From contig CALKWO010000241.1 of assembly GCA_938003875.1 (NCBI GenBank), forward strand, positions 1 to 43,520: a stretch of 43,520 nt of DNA, in the 5' to 3' direction. Numbering within the stretch: the stretch's first letter is position 1; every line of letters begins with the position of its first letter. A program made the position numbers and the translations under genes. This document shows positions 1 through 8,495 of this stretch, piece after piece. The stretch comes from an uncultured bacterium. GTDB taxonomy: Bacteria > Planctomycetota > Uabimicrobiia > Uabimicrobiales > JABWCH01. The notes under the pieces were generated by a model. The model was not told the DNA's origin, did no database searches, and was given only the letters and a program-made list of their open reading frames with translations.

Positions 1-69
1 AAGATTACGATAAAGATTACGATTACGACAAAACTATAATTTCCTATACAGCAAGTTACGCACCAAAAT
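1..69. repeat. Short GATTACGA-type repeat at the window edge, after the RND gene
   Basis: This short non-coding stretch follows the stop of the minus-strand RND permease. Its first 29 bases contain three imperfect iterations of a GATTACGA/TAAAGATTACGA pattern. The composition and rhythm resemble the right arm of the hexamer-type repeat near 36.34-36.38 kb (GATAACGATAA...GATAACGAC). No terminator hairpin is visible. The window edge truncates whatever lies to the left, so its full extent is unknown. Confidence 0.35.
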
Positions 70-3000
70 TCATCTTTTGCCTATTTTTTTAGACGCACGT
101 TGAGTGTTAATCCAAGAATACAATACAGGAACGAGAATCATAGTGATTAAGGTAGATACGCACAGGCCTCCAATCACGGTGATTCCTAATGGCTTCCAAA
201 TTTCGGAACCTTCTCCCTTGCTTAGTGCTAGTGGAATCATGCCAAACACTGTTGTAAGCGTTGTGATAAGAACAGGGCGCAGCCTTTGTGCCCCTGCTTT
301 TTTGATAGCTTCAAAGAGTTCAAAGCCTCTTGCCCTGAGAATATTCGTATAGTCAACAAGAACAATGGCATTGTTGACCACGACGCCGATCAGAAGAATC
401 ATACCAATCAGAGAAAGCAGGTTCAGGGTCGTTCCTGTGAGAAACAGAAAAAAGAATACGCCGACAAAGGCAAAAGGTACGGAAAACATGATGACAAAAG
501 GATGGCTCAGGGATTCAAACTGGGAGGCCATTACCATGTAGACAAGCAGTGCTCCTAGTGCCAGAAGTATGCTCATGTCGCGAAACGATTCTCTTTGTAT
601 CTTGACGATCCCACCGATTTGTATAGCAATTCCAGCAGGTAGGACGATTTTTTTGATTTTACGCTCAATGTCTGTCATGACCTCGCCTAAAGAACGCTGG
701 TACGTGCTTGCTCCGACAATGACCATTCTTTCCTGATTCTTTCGTTCTATCTTGATGGGGCCGAGGCCTTCTTTTATAGAGGCAAAGCTGTCCAGGCGAA
801 CCTGTTCTCCTTGCACCAGGGGGATAGAGCTATCGAGTACATCGACTATTTCCCTTCGCTGGGCATCCTGAAGGCGCAGGAAAATATCATATTCTTTGTC
901 GCCTTTTCTATATCGGCTTACTTCCTTACCATAAAAATACGTTCTTAGTGTTTCTACGATATGCGCCATATTTAAACCTAAGTCCGATGCTTTCTGTCGG
1001 TCGACTACGACCTTAAGCTCTGGCTTTCCTATATCTCTGCTGATAATAACGTCCATAGCCCCAGGGGTGTTTTGCATGATTTTTTTGATATTATGGGCAA
1101 GAGTGTCTGTCTCCAGGAGGTCATGGCCTATGATTTCTATGGAAATGGGCTTATTGCCTCCAAGAAGTATTTTGTCCATAGGGTTTCCTGTATCCAGAGA
1201 AATCTTACGAATGTCTATGTCTTTTTCCAGCTTTTCTACAATTCTTCTACCTATTTCTTTGGAAGAAAGCTTTCTCTGTCTTTGTTTGACGAGCTTCAAG
1301 GCAACCAGGCCCACATGAGAGCCTTCTTTTTCTCCAAAGGCTGCTCCAAATCCATCTTCCGATTGTCCCACTCGAAAGAATACATCTTTAATTTCTTTGG
1401 GAAACAGGGATAAAAGCATTTTGGAAATATTTTGCGCTTTCTTTTCTGTAACCTCTAGCTTCGTTCCTACAGGCATTTCAAATTCCATGCTCAAATCACC
1501 CGTATCTTCTTCAGGGACAAATTCACTTCCAATCATAGGAACCAGAAAAATCGCTGCTAAAAAACAGCAAAAAGACCAGAACAAAACGGTTTTGCGATGG
1601 TGCAATACCCAATCCAGAAGATCGCTATATTTGTCTTCCACAGAATGAAAGATTTTTTCACTCCAGATAAAAAATTTCTTTTCTTTAGAAATGTCTCGGT
1701 TTTTCAGGATTTTGGAGGCCAGCATAGGGGTAAGCGTCAGGCTTATCAGGAGAGAAGAAAGTAGAACCACTGTGATGATTAATGCCAGTTGTCTGAACAT
1801 GATACCGCTGATTCCAGAGACAAAGATCAAAGGCAAAAAAATAACCACAGTAGTCAGAGTAGAGGCACTGACAGCCAGGCCTACTTCCGATGCTCCAAAA
1901 ATGGCAGCTTCCTGGATTCGCTCTCCTCGGTCTTTATGGCTTACGATGTTTTCCAGGATGACAATTGCGTTATCTACAACCATTCCTATAGCAATTGCAA
2001 GGCTTGCCAGAGACATGACATTGATCGTATATTCAAAGACATACATAAAAACAAAGGCCAGGATCAAAGAAAAGGGGATTGTCAAGGCAATGATAAAGCT
2101 TGTTTTGATTTCCCGCAGAAAGAAAATCGTTGTTAAAAGCACGAACAAAGCTCCCCAGAAAATAGTCTCGCCTAAATTTCGTAGAGAATTTTTGATAAAA
2201 TCCGCACTATCAAAAAGAATCGAAATTTCAATATCCTGAGGTAAAGTCTTTTTAATATTTTCCAATTCCTGAAAGCAAGAATTCAAGACCTCTACTGTAT
2301 TTGTGCCAGAACGTTTCTGGATGGCAAGAAGCATTCCAGAACGCTGGTTGATTTCTACCAATCTTTTAGGCTCACGAAATCCATCCTCTACAGTTGCCAG
2401 ATCTCGCAGATACACAAAAGAATCTTTGTCTTTTTTGATCACGATATCAGGAATTTCCCTTACTTTTTCGTATTCGCCTGGAATTCGTAGTATATAGTCT
2501 ATGCGACCGATTTTGAGATTACCAGCAGGAAGCGTGAGGTTTTCAGAAGCCAGGGCTGCCTCTACCTGTTCTCTGGTTATGGAATATGCTTGAAGCTTTT
2601 GTACATCCAGGTGTATATTGATCTGTCTTCTTTTCCCTGCAATCATCTGCACAGCCCCGACTCCTGGTATTCTCTTTAAAGGAGATGCCATCTGGTCATC
2701 CATGATTTCTTCTAGTTTGTCCAGGCTTTCTTGTGCTGTTACACCAAAAAAAGCGATAGGAAACAAAGAGGTACTGAACTTGAAAACAATAGGCACTTCC
2801 GCATCGTCGGGAAGCAATCGTTTGCAAAATTCCAGTCTATCTCGGATTTCATTGGAAGCTTCGTCCAGATTCGTTCCCCATCGGAATTTGCATGTGATGA
2901 GAGATAAGTCTTCCTGAGATATGGACTGGATTTCATCCAGATTGTTGACGATACTCAGATCGTTTTCAATGATTTTTGTAACCTTATTTTCGATGTCTTC

Positions 3001-3168
3001 AGCAGCAGAACCTGGCCAGCTTGTAATAACGCTGATAGCAGGGGGTTCTATCTCAGGCATGAGATCAATGGGCAAAAAAAGTAAGGAAACAAGACCCAGA
3101 AGAAGAAAAGCCAGAAAAAACATCATCGTGGTAACAGGGTATTTTACGCCAAAGGATGGTAGAATCAT
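70..3168 (-). CDS. RND-family efflux transporter permease (AcrB/MdtB/CzcA-like)
   Basis: Proton-driven inner-membrane pump of the resistance-nodulation-division superfamily, expected to work as a trimer with the adaptor encoded just upstream and an outer-membrane channel. The 1032-residue length is normal. The sequence shows the family's twofold plan: an N-terminal membrane helix, a large periplasmic loop, a block of helices near residues 335-480, a second helix and loop, and a closing helix block. The fourth-helix signature reads GMVVDNAIVILENI, so one of the two adjacent acidic residues of AcrB is Asn, as in many uncharacterised RND pumps. The second half repeats it (LLIGVVVNNAIVLVDYTN). 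Its ATG overlaps the adaptor stop by 4 nt (ATGA), indicating translational coupling. Substrate (drug, lipid or metal) cannot be assigned. No TolC-like gene lies within the window. Confidence 0.95.
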   Translation of the reverse strand: MILPSFGVKYPVTTMMFFLAFLLLGLVSLLFLPIDLMPEIEPPAISVITSWPGSAAEDIENKVTKIIENDLSIVNNLDEIQSISQEDLSLITCKFRWGTNLDEASNEIRDRLEFCKRLLPDDAEVPIVFKFSTSLFPIAFFGVTAQESLDKLEEIMDDQMASPLKRIPGVGAVQMIAGKRRQINIHLDVQKLQAYSITREQVEAALASENLTLPAGNLKIGRIDYILRIPGEYEKVREIPDIVIKKDKDSFVYLRDLATVEDGFREPKRLVEINQRSGMLLAIQKRSGTNTVEVLNSCFQELENIKKTLPQDIEISILFDSADFIKNSLRNLGETIFWGALFVLLTTIFFLREIKTSFIIALTIPFSLILAFVFMYVFEYTINVMSLASLAIAIGMVVDNAIVILENIVSHKDRGERIQEAAIFGASEVGLAVSASTLTTVVIFLPLIFVSGISGIMFRQLALIITVVLLSSLLISLTLTPMLASKILKNRDISKEKKFFIWSEKIFHSVEDKYSDLLDWVLHHRKTVLFWSFCCFLAAIFLVPMIGSEFVPEEDTGDLSMEFEMPVGTKLEVTEKKAQNISKMLLSLFPKEIKDVFFRVGQSEDGFGAAFGEKEGSHVGLVALKLVKQRQRKLSSKEIGRRIVEKLEKDIDIRKISLDTGNPMDKILLGGNKPISIEIIGHDLLETDTLAHNIKKIMQNTPGAMDVIISRDIGKPELKVVVDRQKASDLGLNMAHIVETLRTYFYGKEVSRYRKGDKEYDIFLRLQDAQRREIVDVLDSSIPLVQGEQVRLDSFASIKEGLGPIKIERKNQERMVIVGASTYQRSLGEVMTDIERKIKKIVLPAGIAIQIGGIVKIQRESFRDMSILLALGALLVYMVMASQFESLSHPFVIMFSVPFAFVGVFFFLFLTGTTLNLLSLIGMILLIGVVVNNAIVLVDYTNILRARGFELFEAIKKAGAQRLRPVLITTLTTVFGMIPLALSKGEGSEIWKPLGITVIGGLCVSTLITMILVPVLYSWINTQRASKKIGKR

Positions 3169-4463
3169 TCTTCTGTTTCTCCTACAATTTCGATGCTGCT
3201 CTCATCTATAAGATTGGCCTGGCCTCTAACAATCAGAGAATCCCCTTTTTGTATGTTAGCTTCAGACTTGATTTCTACCTGGTTTTCGCTCCAGATTCCT
3301 GGGGAAACGGAGACTTTTTTCGCCTTGCTATCTGCTGCAATAAAGGCAAAGTATCGGCCTTCCTGTCTTATCAGGGCATCCGCAGGAACAAGAAGAGCAT
3401 TTTTGCTTTCTTTTACTATAAAAGGAATTCGGGCAAACATGCCTGGTCTGAGGCGATATTTTGTATTTTCATGAGTGATTTCGATTTCCATGGTTCTTGT
3501 GGATGTCTTTACGATAGGGCCAAGGCGTGTGATTGTACCAGAAAAAAACTCCCCTGGATAGGCATCTATAGAAAAAGAAATCTCCGCGCCTTTTTGCAAT
3601 TTTTTCAAATGGATTTCTGGGACATGCACTAAAATTTTGACTTTTTCTATGTTCATCAGATCCAATACAGGGTCTGACATGGCCTTTGTGTTTCCTACGG
3701 TATCCCCTTGATCAGAATACTTCTCAGAAACTATGCCAGAGATAGTGGCTTTTAACGTAGATTCGCTCAGCATAGAAGTGGCTACTTCCAGGGCGGCTTT
3801 GGCTGCTTCCTGTTGAGCTTCACACACTTTCTTCTGTGCTTCCGAGGAAGCTATGTCTGCCTGAGCTTGCAAAAGCTGTGCTTGCAAACCCAATTGTTCC
3901 ATTTCCATGGCCTTGCACTGCGTTTCTATCGTGTCCAGCATTTGTTTGGAAAGAGAGCCTTCTCTGCTCAGAGTTCGATAGCGTTGTCTGTCTTTCTCCA
4001 GATTCGCCAGGTTTACCTCAATCGCATTCAGTTGTGTCTTTACCATAGTAAGGCCTGCTCGCGCTCTTTCGATATTTTTCTCTGCACTCAGAATCTGGGC
4101 CTCTACAACGTTCAGATTTGCTTTCGCCTGATTTTCCTGTGCCTTGAGAACATCATGGTCTACTACGCCAAGAACCTGCCCTTTTTCGACAAATGTTCCT
4201 TTGTCTACAAACAATTTTTCCAGCCGCCCCGATAGTTTGGAATATATCTGGACTCTGGCATAAGGATAGACTGTCCCTGTGAGCAAAATTTTTTCTTGTA
4301 TATCTCCCACAGGAATCTTTTCTACTTTTACACGCACTGAGCTTTTAGCTTTTTCTTCCTGTGTCTTATTCATGGCCTGAACTTTTTGAAGGCTATAATA
4401 ACCCAAGGCAATAAGCCCTAAAAAAACAACAAGATTTAAAAAAGGAAGGATAGTTTTTTTCAT
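3165..4463 (-). CDS. RND efflux periplasmic adaptor (membrane fusion protein, HlyD/AcrA type)
   Basis: Adaptor linking the RND pump to an outer-membrane channel. It is the first gene of a two-gene operon with the permease (4-nt overlap). The 432-residue protein starts with a single uncleaved-looking membrane anchor (about residues 7-25). A barrel-sandwich/lipoyl half-motif follows (YPYARVQIYSKLSGRLEKL), then a long Ala/Gln/Glu-rich coiled-coil hairpin (about 105-230), the second lipoyl half (STLKATISGIVSEKYSDQGD) and C-terminal beta-barrel and membrane-proximal domains. There is no lipobox cysteine, so it should be anchored by the N-terminal helix rather than by lipid. The start lies behind a weak purine-rich AAGAAAAAAGA. 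The family assignment is secure; the substrate is not. Confidence 0.93.
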   Translation of the reverse strand: MKKTILPFLNLVVFLGLIALGYYSLQKVQAMNKTQEEKAKSSVRVKVEKIPVGDIQEKILLTGTVYPYARVQIYSKLSGRLEKLFVDKGTFVEKGQVLGVVDHDVLKAQENQAKANLNVVEAQILSAEKNIERARAGLTMVKTQLNAIEVNLANLEKDRQRYRTLSREGSLSKQMLDTIETQCKAMEMEQLGLQAQLLQAQADIASSEAQKKVCEAQQEAAKAALEVATSMLSESTLKATISGIVSEKYSDQGDTVGNTKAMSDPVLDLMNIEKVKILVHVPEIHLKKLQKGAEISFSIDAYPGEFFSGTITRLGPIVKTSTRTMEIEITHENTKYRLRPGMFARIPFIVKESKNALLVPADALIRQEGRYFAFIAADSKAKKVSVSPGIWSENQVEIKSEANIQKGDSLIVRGQANLIDESSIEIVGETEE

Positions 4464-4515
4464 TCTTTTTTCTTAAAAAAAAATTGACTCATATATAATT
4501 TGACAATATCTTAAG

Positions 4516-4564
4516 ATTAAAGGCTTTTCAACTGGTACAACCGTTTGTGCCTTCATTATATAAT
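4516..4564 (+). promoter_or_regulatory. Palindrome-containing promoter element, copy 1
   Basis: ATTAAAGGCTTTTCAA starts at 4516 and runs into an imperfect palindrome, GGTACAA-ccgt-TTGTGCC (4534-4551), followed by TATAAT at 4559-4564. Nearly the same stretch occurs on the opposite strand at 33683-33715, upstream of the DUF4388/TPR gene, with its own GGTAC...GTACC palindrome. The position between divergent genes and the -10-like box suggest a regulated promoter. This is inferred from sequence only. Confidence 0.4.
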
Positions 4565-4619
4565 CGTAGAAATGGATATGCAATATGAAAAACCAAGGCA
4601 AAAAGAAATAGCCTCTCTA

Positions 4620-4660
4620 TTGAAAATCGATTTAAGTTTATGATATACTGTGAGCAGTAT
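4620..4660 (+). promoter_or_regulatory. Candidate sigma-70 promoter with overlapping inverted repeat, before the SGNH hydrolase
   Basis: TTGAAA (4620-4625), an 18-nt spacer and TATACT (4644-4649) make a good housekeeping-type promoter. The expected start site lies about 38 nt before the ATG at 4694. The inverted repeat ATACTG-tgag-CAGTAT (4645-4660) overlaps the -10 box and start point, where a repressor would bind. No regulator gene is adjacent. Confidence 0.45.
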
Positions 4661-4693
4661 CCATTCGTAATTTTTCACAAAGAAAGGAATAAA

Positions 4694-5665
4694 ATGTCTG
4701 AGCCAAAAAAAGCAAAATGGTATCATATTAGGAAAAATTTTCTTTTTACTCTGTTAGCGATCTTTCTTTGTATTTTTTGCATTGCGTGGTGGTATGATCT
4801 CCCTATGGGAGAGGGTTCTACAGGAATTGCAGTTCCTTTAGAGCCTTTTCAGAAAGCCTGGCATTCTGGGAAAGTCCTTATGGTCGGGATGGGCGATAGC
4901 ATTACGACAGGATTTGGAGCAGGTGGTTCTAACTATGGCTACTTTGAACGGCTCATGAAAAATGCACCCCAAGATGCTGAGGATATAAAGGGCAGAAGCC
5001 TTTCTCGTGTTTTTCCTGATCTGACAGTGATGAATCTTGCTTCCAACGCCTCTTCCTCTGGGGAGCATCTCAGGGTACAGTTGACTTATTTAAACAAGCA
5101 AGAGCCTGATGTTTTGGGAATAGTAGCTCTGACTACAGGAGGGATTGATCTGATCCACAATTATGGGAAAGAACCGCCTAAAGACGAAGCCTGTTACGGA
5201 GCAACACTCCAGGATGGGATACTGTATGGTAAAAAATTCCGAGAACGTCTGAATAAACTGCTGGATAGTATCAAAGAAAGATTCCCTGGCGGTTGCAAAA
5301 TTTTTCTTGCCAATATCTATGATCCTACGGACGGAGTAGGAGATATCGAGAATGTTCATCCCTTGTTGCGCCTGATACAAAAACTTCCTCCCTGGCCTGA
5401 TGGAGTAAAAATCCTGCAAATCTTCAACCAGCACATAAAAGAAGCTGCCGAAGCACGAGATTTTGTGTATCTTGTAGACATTCATTCTGTTATGCTAGGT
5501 CATGGAATCCACTGCAAAGATAGCAAAAATCCTCACTATTGCGCCAAAGACCCTACCTATTGGTACTATTTTAATCTGGAAGATCCCAACCAGAGAGGTT
5601 ATGATGCTATCCGCAGAGTATTTTTACTAAAAATGATAAAAGCTTTTGATGTAGAAAAAAAATAG
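4694..5665 (+). CDS. Membrane-anchored SGNH/GDSL-type hydrolase
   Basis: Probable esterase- or lipase-like protein anchored facing the periplasm. The chosen ATG lies behind AAAGGAAT and gives 323 residues beginning MSEPKK; an ATG 18 codons upstream lacks a ribosome site. One membrane helix (about residues 15-33) is followed by block I, VGMGDSITTGFG, with the predicted nucleophile Ser69, and a block-II-like NLASNASSSGEHL. The other catalytic blocks are unusual. Where family members have GxND this protein has TTGGIDL, and where most have DxxHPNxxGY it has LEDPNQRGYDAI, with Asp in place of His. A His-rich stretch just before (VMLGHGIHCKDSKNPHYC) could supply the base. The fold call is good; activity is uncertain. 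It lies 25 nt before the BtpA-family gene. Confidence 0.75.
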   Translation: MSEPKKAKWYHIRKNFLFTLLAIFLCIFCIAWWYDLPMGEGSTGIAVPLEPFQKAWHSGKVLMVGMGDSITTGFGAGGSNYGYFERLMKNAPQDAEDIKGRSLSRVFPDLTVMNLASNASSSGEHLRVQLTYLNKQEPDVLGIVALTTGGIDLIHNYGKEPPKDEACYGATLQDGILYGKKFRERLNKLLDSIKERFPGGCKIFLANIYDPTDGVGDIENVHPLLRLIQKLPPWPDGVKILQIFNQHIKEAAEARDFVYLVDIHSVMLGHGIHCKDSKNPHYCAKDPTYWYYFNLEDPNQRGYDAIRRVFLLKMIKAFDVEKK

Positions 5666-5690
5666 TTGTAATTCTTTTTAAGGGAACAAT

Positions 5691-6485
5691 TTGGACTTTT
5701 CTAAAAAAATAATCATCGGGATGATTCATGTCCCTGCTTTACCAGGAAGCCCATTCCATCAGTTGCCTATGGAAAAGATATTGGAAACCTGTTTGAAAGA
5801 AGCAAAAATCTATAGAGAATGTGGAGTGGACGCTGTTGCTATCGAGAATATGCATGATATACCATATCTGAATAAACGCATTTCACCAGAAACCATATCC
5901 TGCATGTCTGTCATTGCCTGGGAGGTTAAAAAGGAATTTTCAGGACCAGTTGGAATCCAGATTTTAGCAGCAGCCAACAAAGAAGCTCTTGCTGTTGCGC
6001 TGGCAGCCAGACTGGATTTTATCAGGGCAGAGGGGTTTGTCTTTGGCCACGTTGCCGATGAAGGCTATATAGAAAGCTGCGCAGGCGAGCTGCTGCGCTA
6101 CAAAAAAAATATCGGGAACCCTCCTGTTCTCATTTTTACAGACATCAAAAAAAAGCATAGCTCACATAGCATTACGGCGGATCTGGATATTGTAGAAACA
6201 GCCAAAGCAGCCGAATTTTTTGCAACAGATGGCGTTATTATCACAGGCCTGCATACAGGAGATGCGCCAGACCCTGAAATCATACAAAAGGTAAAAAAAT
6301 CTGTGAATGTACCAGTGTTGCTCGGTTCTGGCGTGAATTCTGAAAATTTCTCAGCCTTTTTTCCATACGCAGATGGTTTTATCGTAGGATCTTCTTTCAA
6401 AAAAGATGGTTTTTGGAAGAACGAACTTTGCTATGATAGGGTAAAAAGATTTATGGCTGTAGTGGTAGCCAACAGGATTGTTTAA
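5691..6485 (+). CDS. BtpA/SgcQ-family TIM-barrel protein
   Basis: A 264-residue protein of the BtpA family, beta/alpha-barrel relatives of phosphoribosylanthranilate isomerase. BtpA is known for a role in photosystem I accumulation in cyanobacteria, and other members sit in sugar or nucleoside gene clusters; the reaction is generally unknown. Family signatures visible are IIGMIHVPALPGSP at the N-terminus, VDAVAIENMHDIPY near residue 45, and a C-terminal phosphate-binding-type VLLGSGVNSENF with DGFIVGSSFKKDG. The start is TTG, supported by AAGGGA 6 nt upstream and by the family's conserved N-terminus. It lies 21 nt before the NAD+ synthetase gene and is probably cotranscribed with it, which fits a role close to ribosyl or nucleotide metabolism without proving it. 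Confidence 0.88.
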   Translation: MDFSKKIIIGMIHVPALPGSPFHQLPMEKILETCLKEAKIYRECGVDAVAIENMHDIPYLNKRISPETISCMSVIAWEVKKEFSGPVGIQILAAANKEALAVALAARLDFIRAEGFVFGHVADEGYIESCAGELLRYKKNIGNPPVLIFTDIKKKHSSHSITADLDIVETAKAAEFFATDGVIITGLHTGDAPDPEIIQKVKKSVNVPVLLGSGVNSENFSAFFPYADGFIVGSSFKKDGFWKNELCYDRVKRFMAVVVANRIV

Positions 6486-6506
6486 AATATTTTTGGAAGA
6501 ATATTC

Positions 6507-8456
6507 ATGAAAACCAAACTTTCCGAGATGGGATTTTTTCGAGTGGGGGTGGTTTCACCTGCTCTCAGGCTGGCGGATGTAAAATGGAATGCAGAGCAAA
6601 TTGCTGAAACAATAACGCAATGCACAGAAAAAGATTGCAACCTTGTCCTATTTCCTGAGCTTTGCCTTACAGGGTATACCTGCGCCGATCTTTTCTATCA
6701 GCCTGTATTGCTGGAAAAAGCTTTTTTGGCACTCCATGAGCTTGCTCAATGCACAGAAAATAACGCAATAGCTGTTGTTGTGGGTTGCCCTGTTGCGCTG
6801 AAGAATACTATATTAAACTGCGCTGCTTTTCTTGCCAATGGAGAGATTTTAGGGCTTGTTCCCAAGAGCTATCTTCCGAATACCAACGAATTTTATGAAA
6901 AAAGATGGTTTGCTTCAGGAAAAGACCAGGAAGAAAAGGAATATGAGTGGAATGGGAAGAAAATCCCTATAGGCACAGACCTTTTGTTCCAGCATCGTTT
7001 TTTTAGCGAATGCCTTATTGGAATCGAAATATGCGAAGACCTGTGGGCACCCTGCTCGCCAGGAATAGATATGTGTCTGAGAGGAGCCAGTCTGATTCTG
7101 AATCCTTCTGCAAGCAATGAAATTCTGGGAAAAAGCGATTTCCGAAGGCTGCTTGTGCAATCCCAGTCAGGCAGATGCATTTCAGGTTATGCCTATGCTT
7201 CTTCTGGAGCAGGAGAATCCAGCACCGATCTCCTTTTTTCAGGACATTGCATTATCGCAGAAAATGCCATGATTCTTGCTCAGACACCCCGTTTTTCTTT
7301 TGAAACGCAGATTGCTATAGCAGACATAGATATGCAAAAACTAGCGAGTGAAAGAAGAAAAAGCAGCAATTTCTCTCAATCTATCAATGCTAAAAAATTC
7401 CGTATCCTGGAATTTTCTCTTGAAGAAAAACCTGTAGATCGTCTTTATCGTAGCGTGCCAGATATGCCGTTTGTTCCTAAAGAAGAAAGCAGTAAAAACG
7501 AGAGATGCAGAGAAATCTTCTCCATACAAAGCACGGCCCTGGCCAGAAGGCTTATGTCATCTGGTTGCCGTAAGGTGGTTCTGGGGATTTCTGGGGGTAT
7601 GGATTCTACGCTTGCTCTTCTCGTTTGCGTTAAGGCCTTCGATATTCTGAAATGGGACACCAAGGGAATCCATGCGATTACTATGCCAGGGTTTGGAACT
7701 ACCTCTCGCACAAGGTCCAATGCAGAAATGCTCTCTCAGGCTCTGGGCGTTACCCTGAGTGTTGTGTCTATCCACAAAGCGGTAGAGCAGCATTTTCTGG
7801 ACATAGGGCATGATCCCCAAATTCACGATATTACATACGAAAATGCCCAGGCAAGAGAGCGTATGCAGATTTTGATGGATGTAGCGAATAAAATACAAGG
7901 CCTTGTTGTCGGGACAGGAGATATGTCCGAGCTTGCCCTGGGTTGGTGTACATACAATGGGGATCATATGTCCATGTATGGGGTCAATGCAGGTGTTCCC
8001 AAAACTTTGGTTCGTACCTTGATAGACTGGACAGCAGAGCATGAATTTACAGGAACGATTTCTCGTCTTCTGAAAGACATAACCGCTACCCCCATTTCCC
8101 CAGAGCTTTTGCCTCCTGATGCAAAGGGAGAGATACAACAAAAGACAGAAGATAAAATCGGGCCCTATATTCTTCACGATTTTTTCCTCTACCATGCGAT
8201 TCGCTTCCAATATCCTCCTAAAAAGGTATATTTCTTAGCCAGAATAGCTTTTGAAAACCAGTATAATTCTAAAGAGATCCTTCGCTGGTTGAAGGTTTTC
8301 TATCAAAAATTCTTTTCTCAGCAATTCAAGCGTTCCTGTATGCCTGATGGCCCGAAGATAGGAACAGTATCTCTTTCCCCAAGGGGAGATTTACGCTTCC
8401 CTAGCGATGCTCTTTCGTCATTATGGTTACAGGAATTGGAAAATATAAAAGAATAG
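6507..8456 (+). CDS. nadE: Glutamine-dependent NAD+ synthetase
   Basis: Cytosolic last step of NAD+ synthesis: nicotinate adenine dinucleotide is adenylated and amidated with ammonia taken from glutamine. The 649-residue protein is the two-domain form. The N-terminal nitrilase-type glutaminase (about 10-300) shows the catalytic triad Glu51 (FPELCLTGY), Lys120 (VPKSYLPN) and Cys176 (EICEDLW). The C-terminal synthetase begins near 335 and carries the PP-loop SGGMDS at 362-367, followed by the conserved VGTGDMSELALGWCTYNGDH stretch. The length fits the long bacterial type rather than the short ammonia-only enzyme. GGAAGA lies 6 nt before the ATG. It sits between the BtpA-family gene and the TM2 gene (39 nt gap) in one direction, so an operon is likely. 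Confidence 0.97.
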   Translation: MKTKLSEMGFFRVGVVSPALRLADVKWNAEQIAETITQCTEKDCNLVLFPELCLTGYTCADLFYQPVLLEKAFLALHELAQCTENNAIAVVVGCPVALKNTILNCAAFLANGEILGLVPKSYLPNTNEFYEKRWFASGKDQEEKEYEWNGKKIPIGTDLLFQHRFFSECLIGIEICEDLWAPCSPGIDMCLRGASLILNPSASNEILGKSDFRRLLVQSQSGRCISGYAYASSGAGESSTDLLFSGHCIIAENAMILAQTPRFSFETQIAIADIDMQKLASERRKSSNFSQSINAKKFRILEFSLEEKPVDRLYRSVPDMPFVPKEESSKNERCREIFSIQSTALARRLMSSGCRKVVLGISGGMDSTLALLVCVKAFDILKWDTKGIHAITMPGFGTTSRTRSNAEMLSQALGVTLSVVSIHKAVEQHFLDIGHDPQIHDITYENAQARERMQILMDVANKIQGLVVGTGDMSELALGWCTYNGDHMSMYGVNAGVPKTLVRTLIDWTAEHEFTGTISRLLKDITATPISPELLPPDAKGEIQQKTEDKIGPYILHDFFLYHAIRFQYPPKKVYFLARIAFENQYNSKEILRWLKVFYQKFFSQQFKRSCMPDGPKIGTVSLSPRGDLRFPSDALSSLWLQELENIKE

Positions 8457-8495
8457 GCTTCCCTTTTTTTCTTTTCAATAAGGAGTATTTTATTT

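Noticed and set aside
1691..2239. 182-codon open frame on the plus strand
   Set aside because: It lies wholly antisense to the RND permease, has low-complexity Arg/Ile/Ser-rich sequence and no ribosome site; it is a shadow of the permease codons.
4464..4693. Riboswitch in the long leader of the SGNH hydrolase gene
   Set aside because: No known aptamer pattern was recognised, and a good promoter close to the ATG makes a long leader unnecessary.
7557..8210. 217-codon open frame on the minus strand
   Set aside because: It is antisense to the highly conserved synthetase domain of NadE, with no recognisable domain or start signal.
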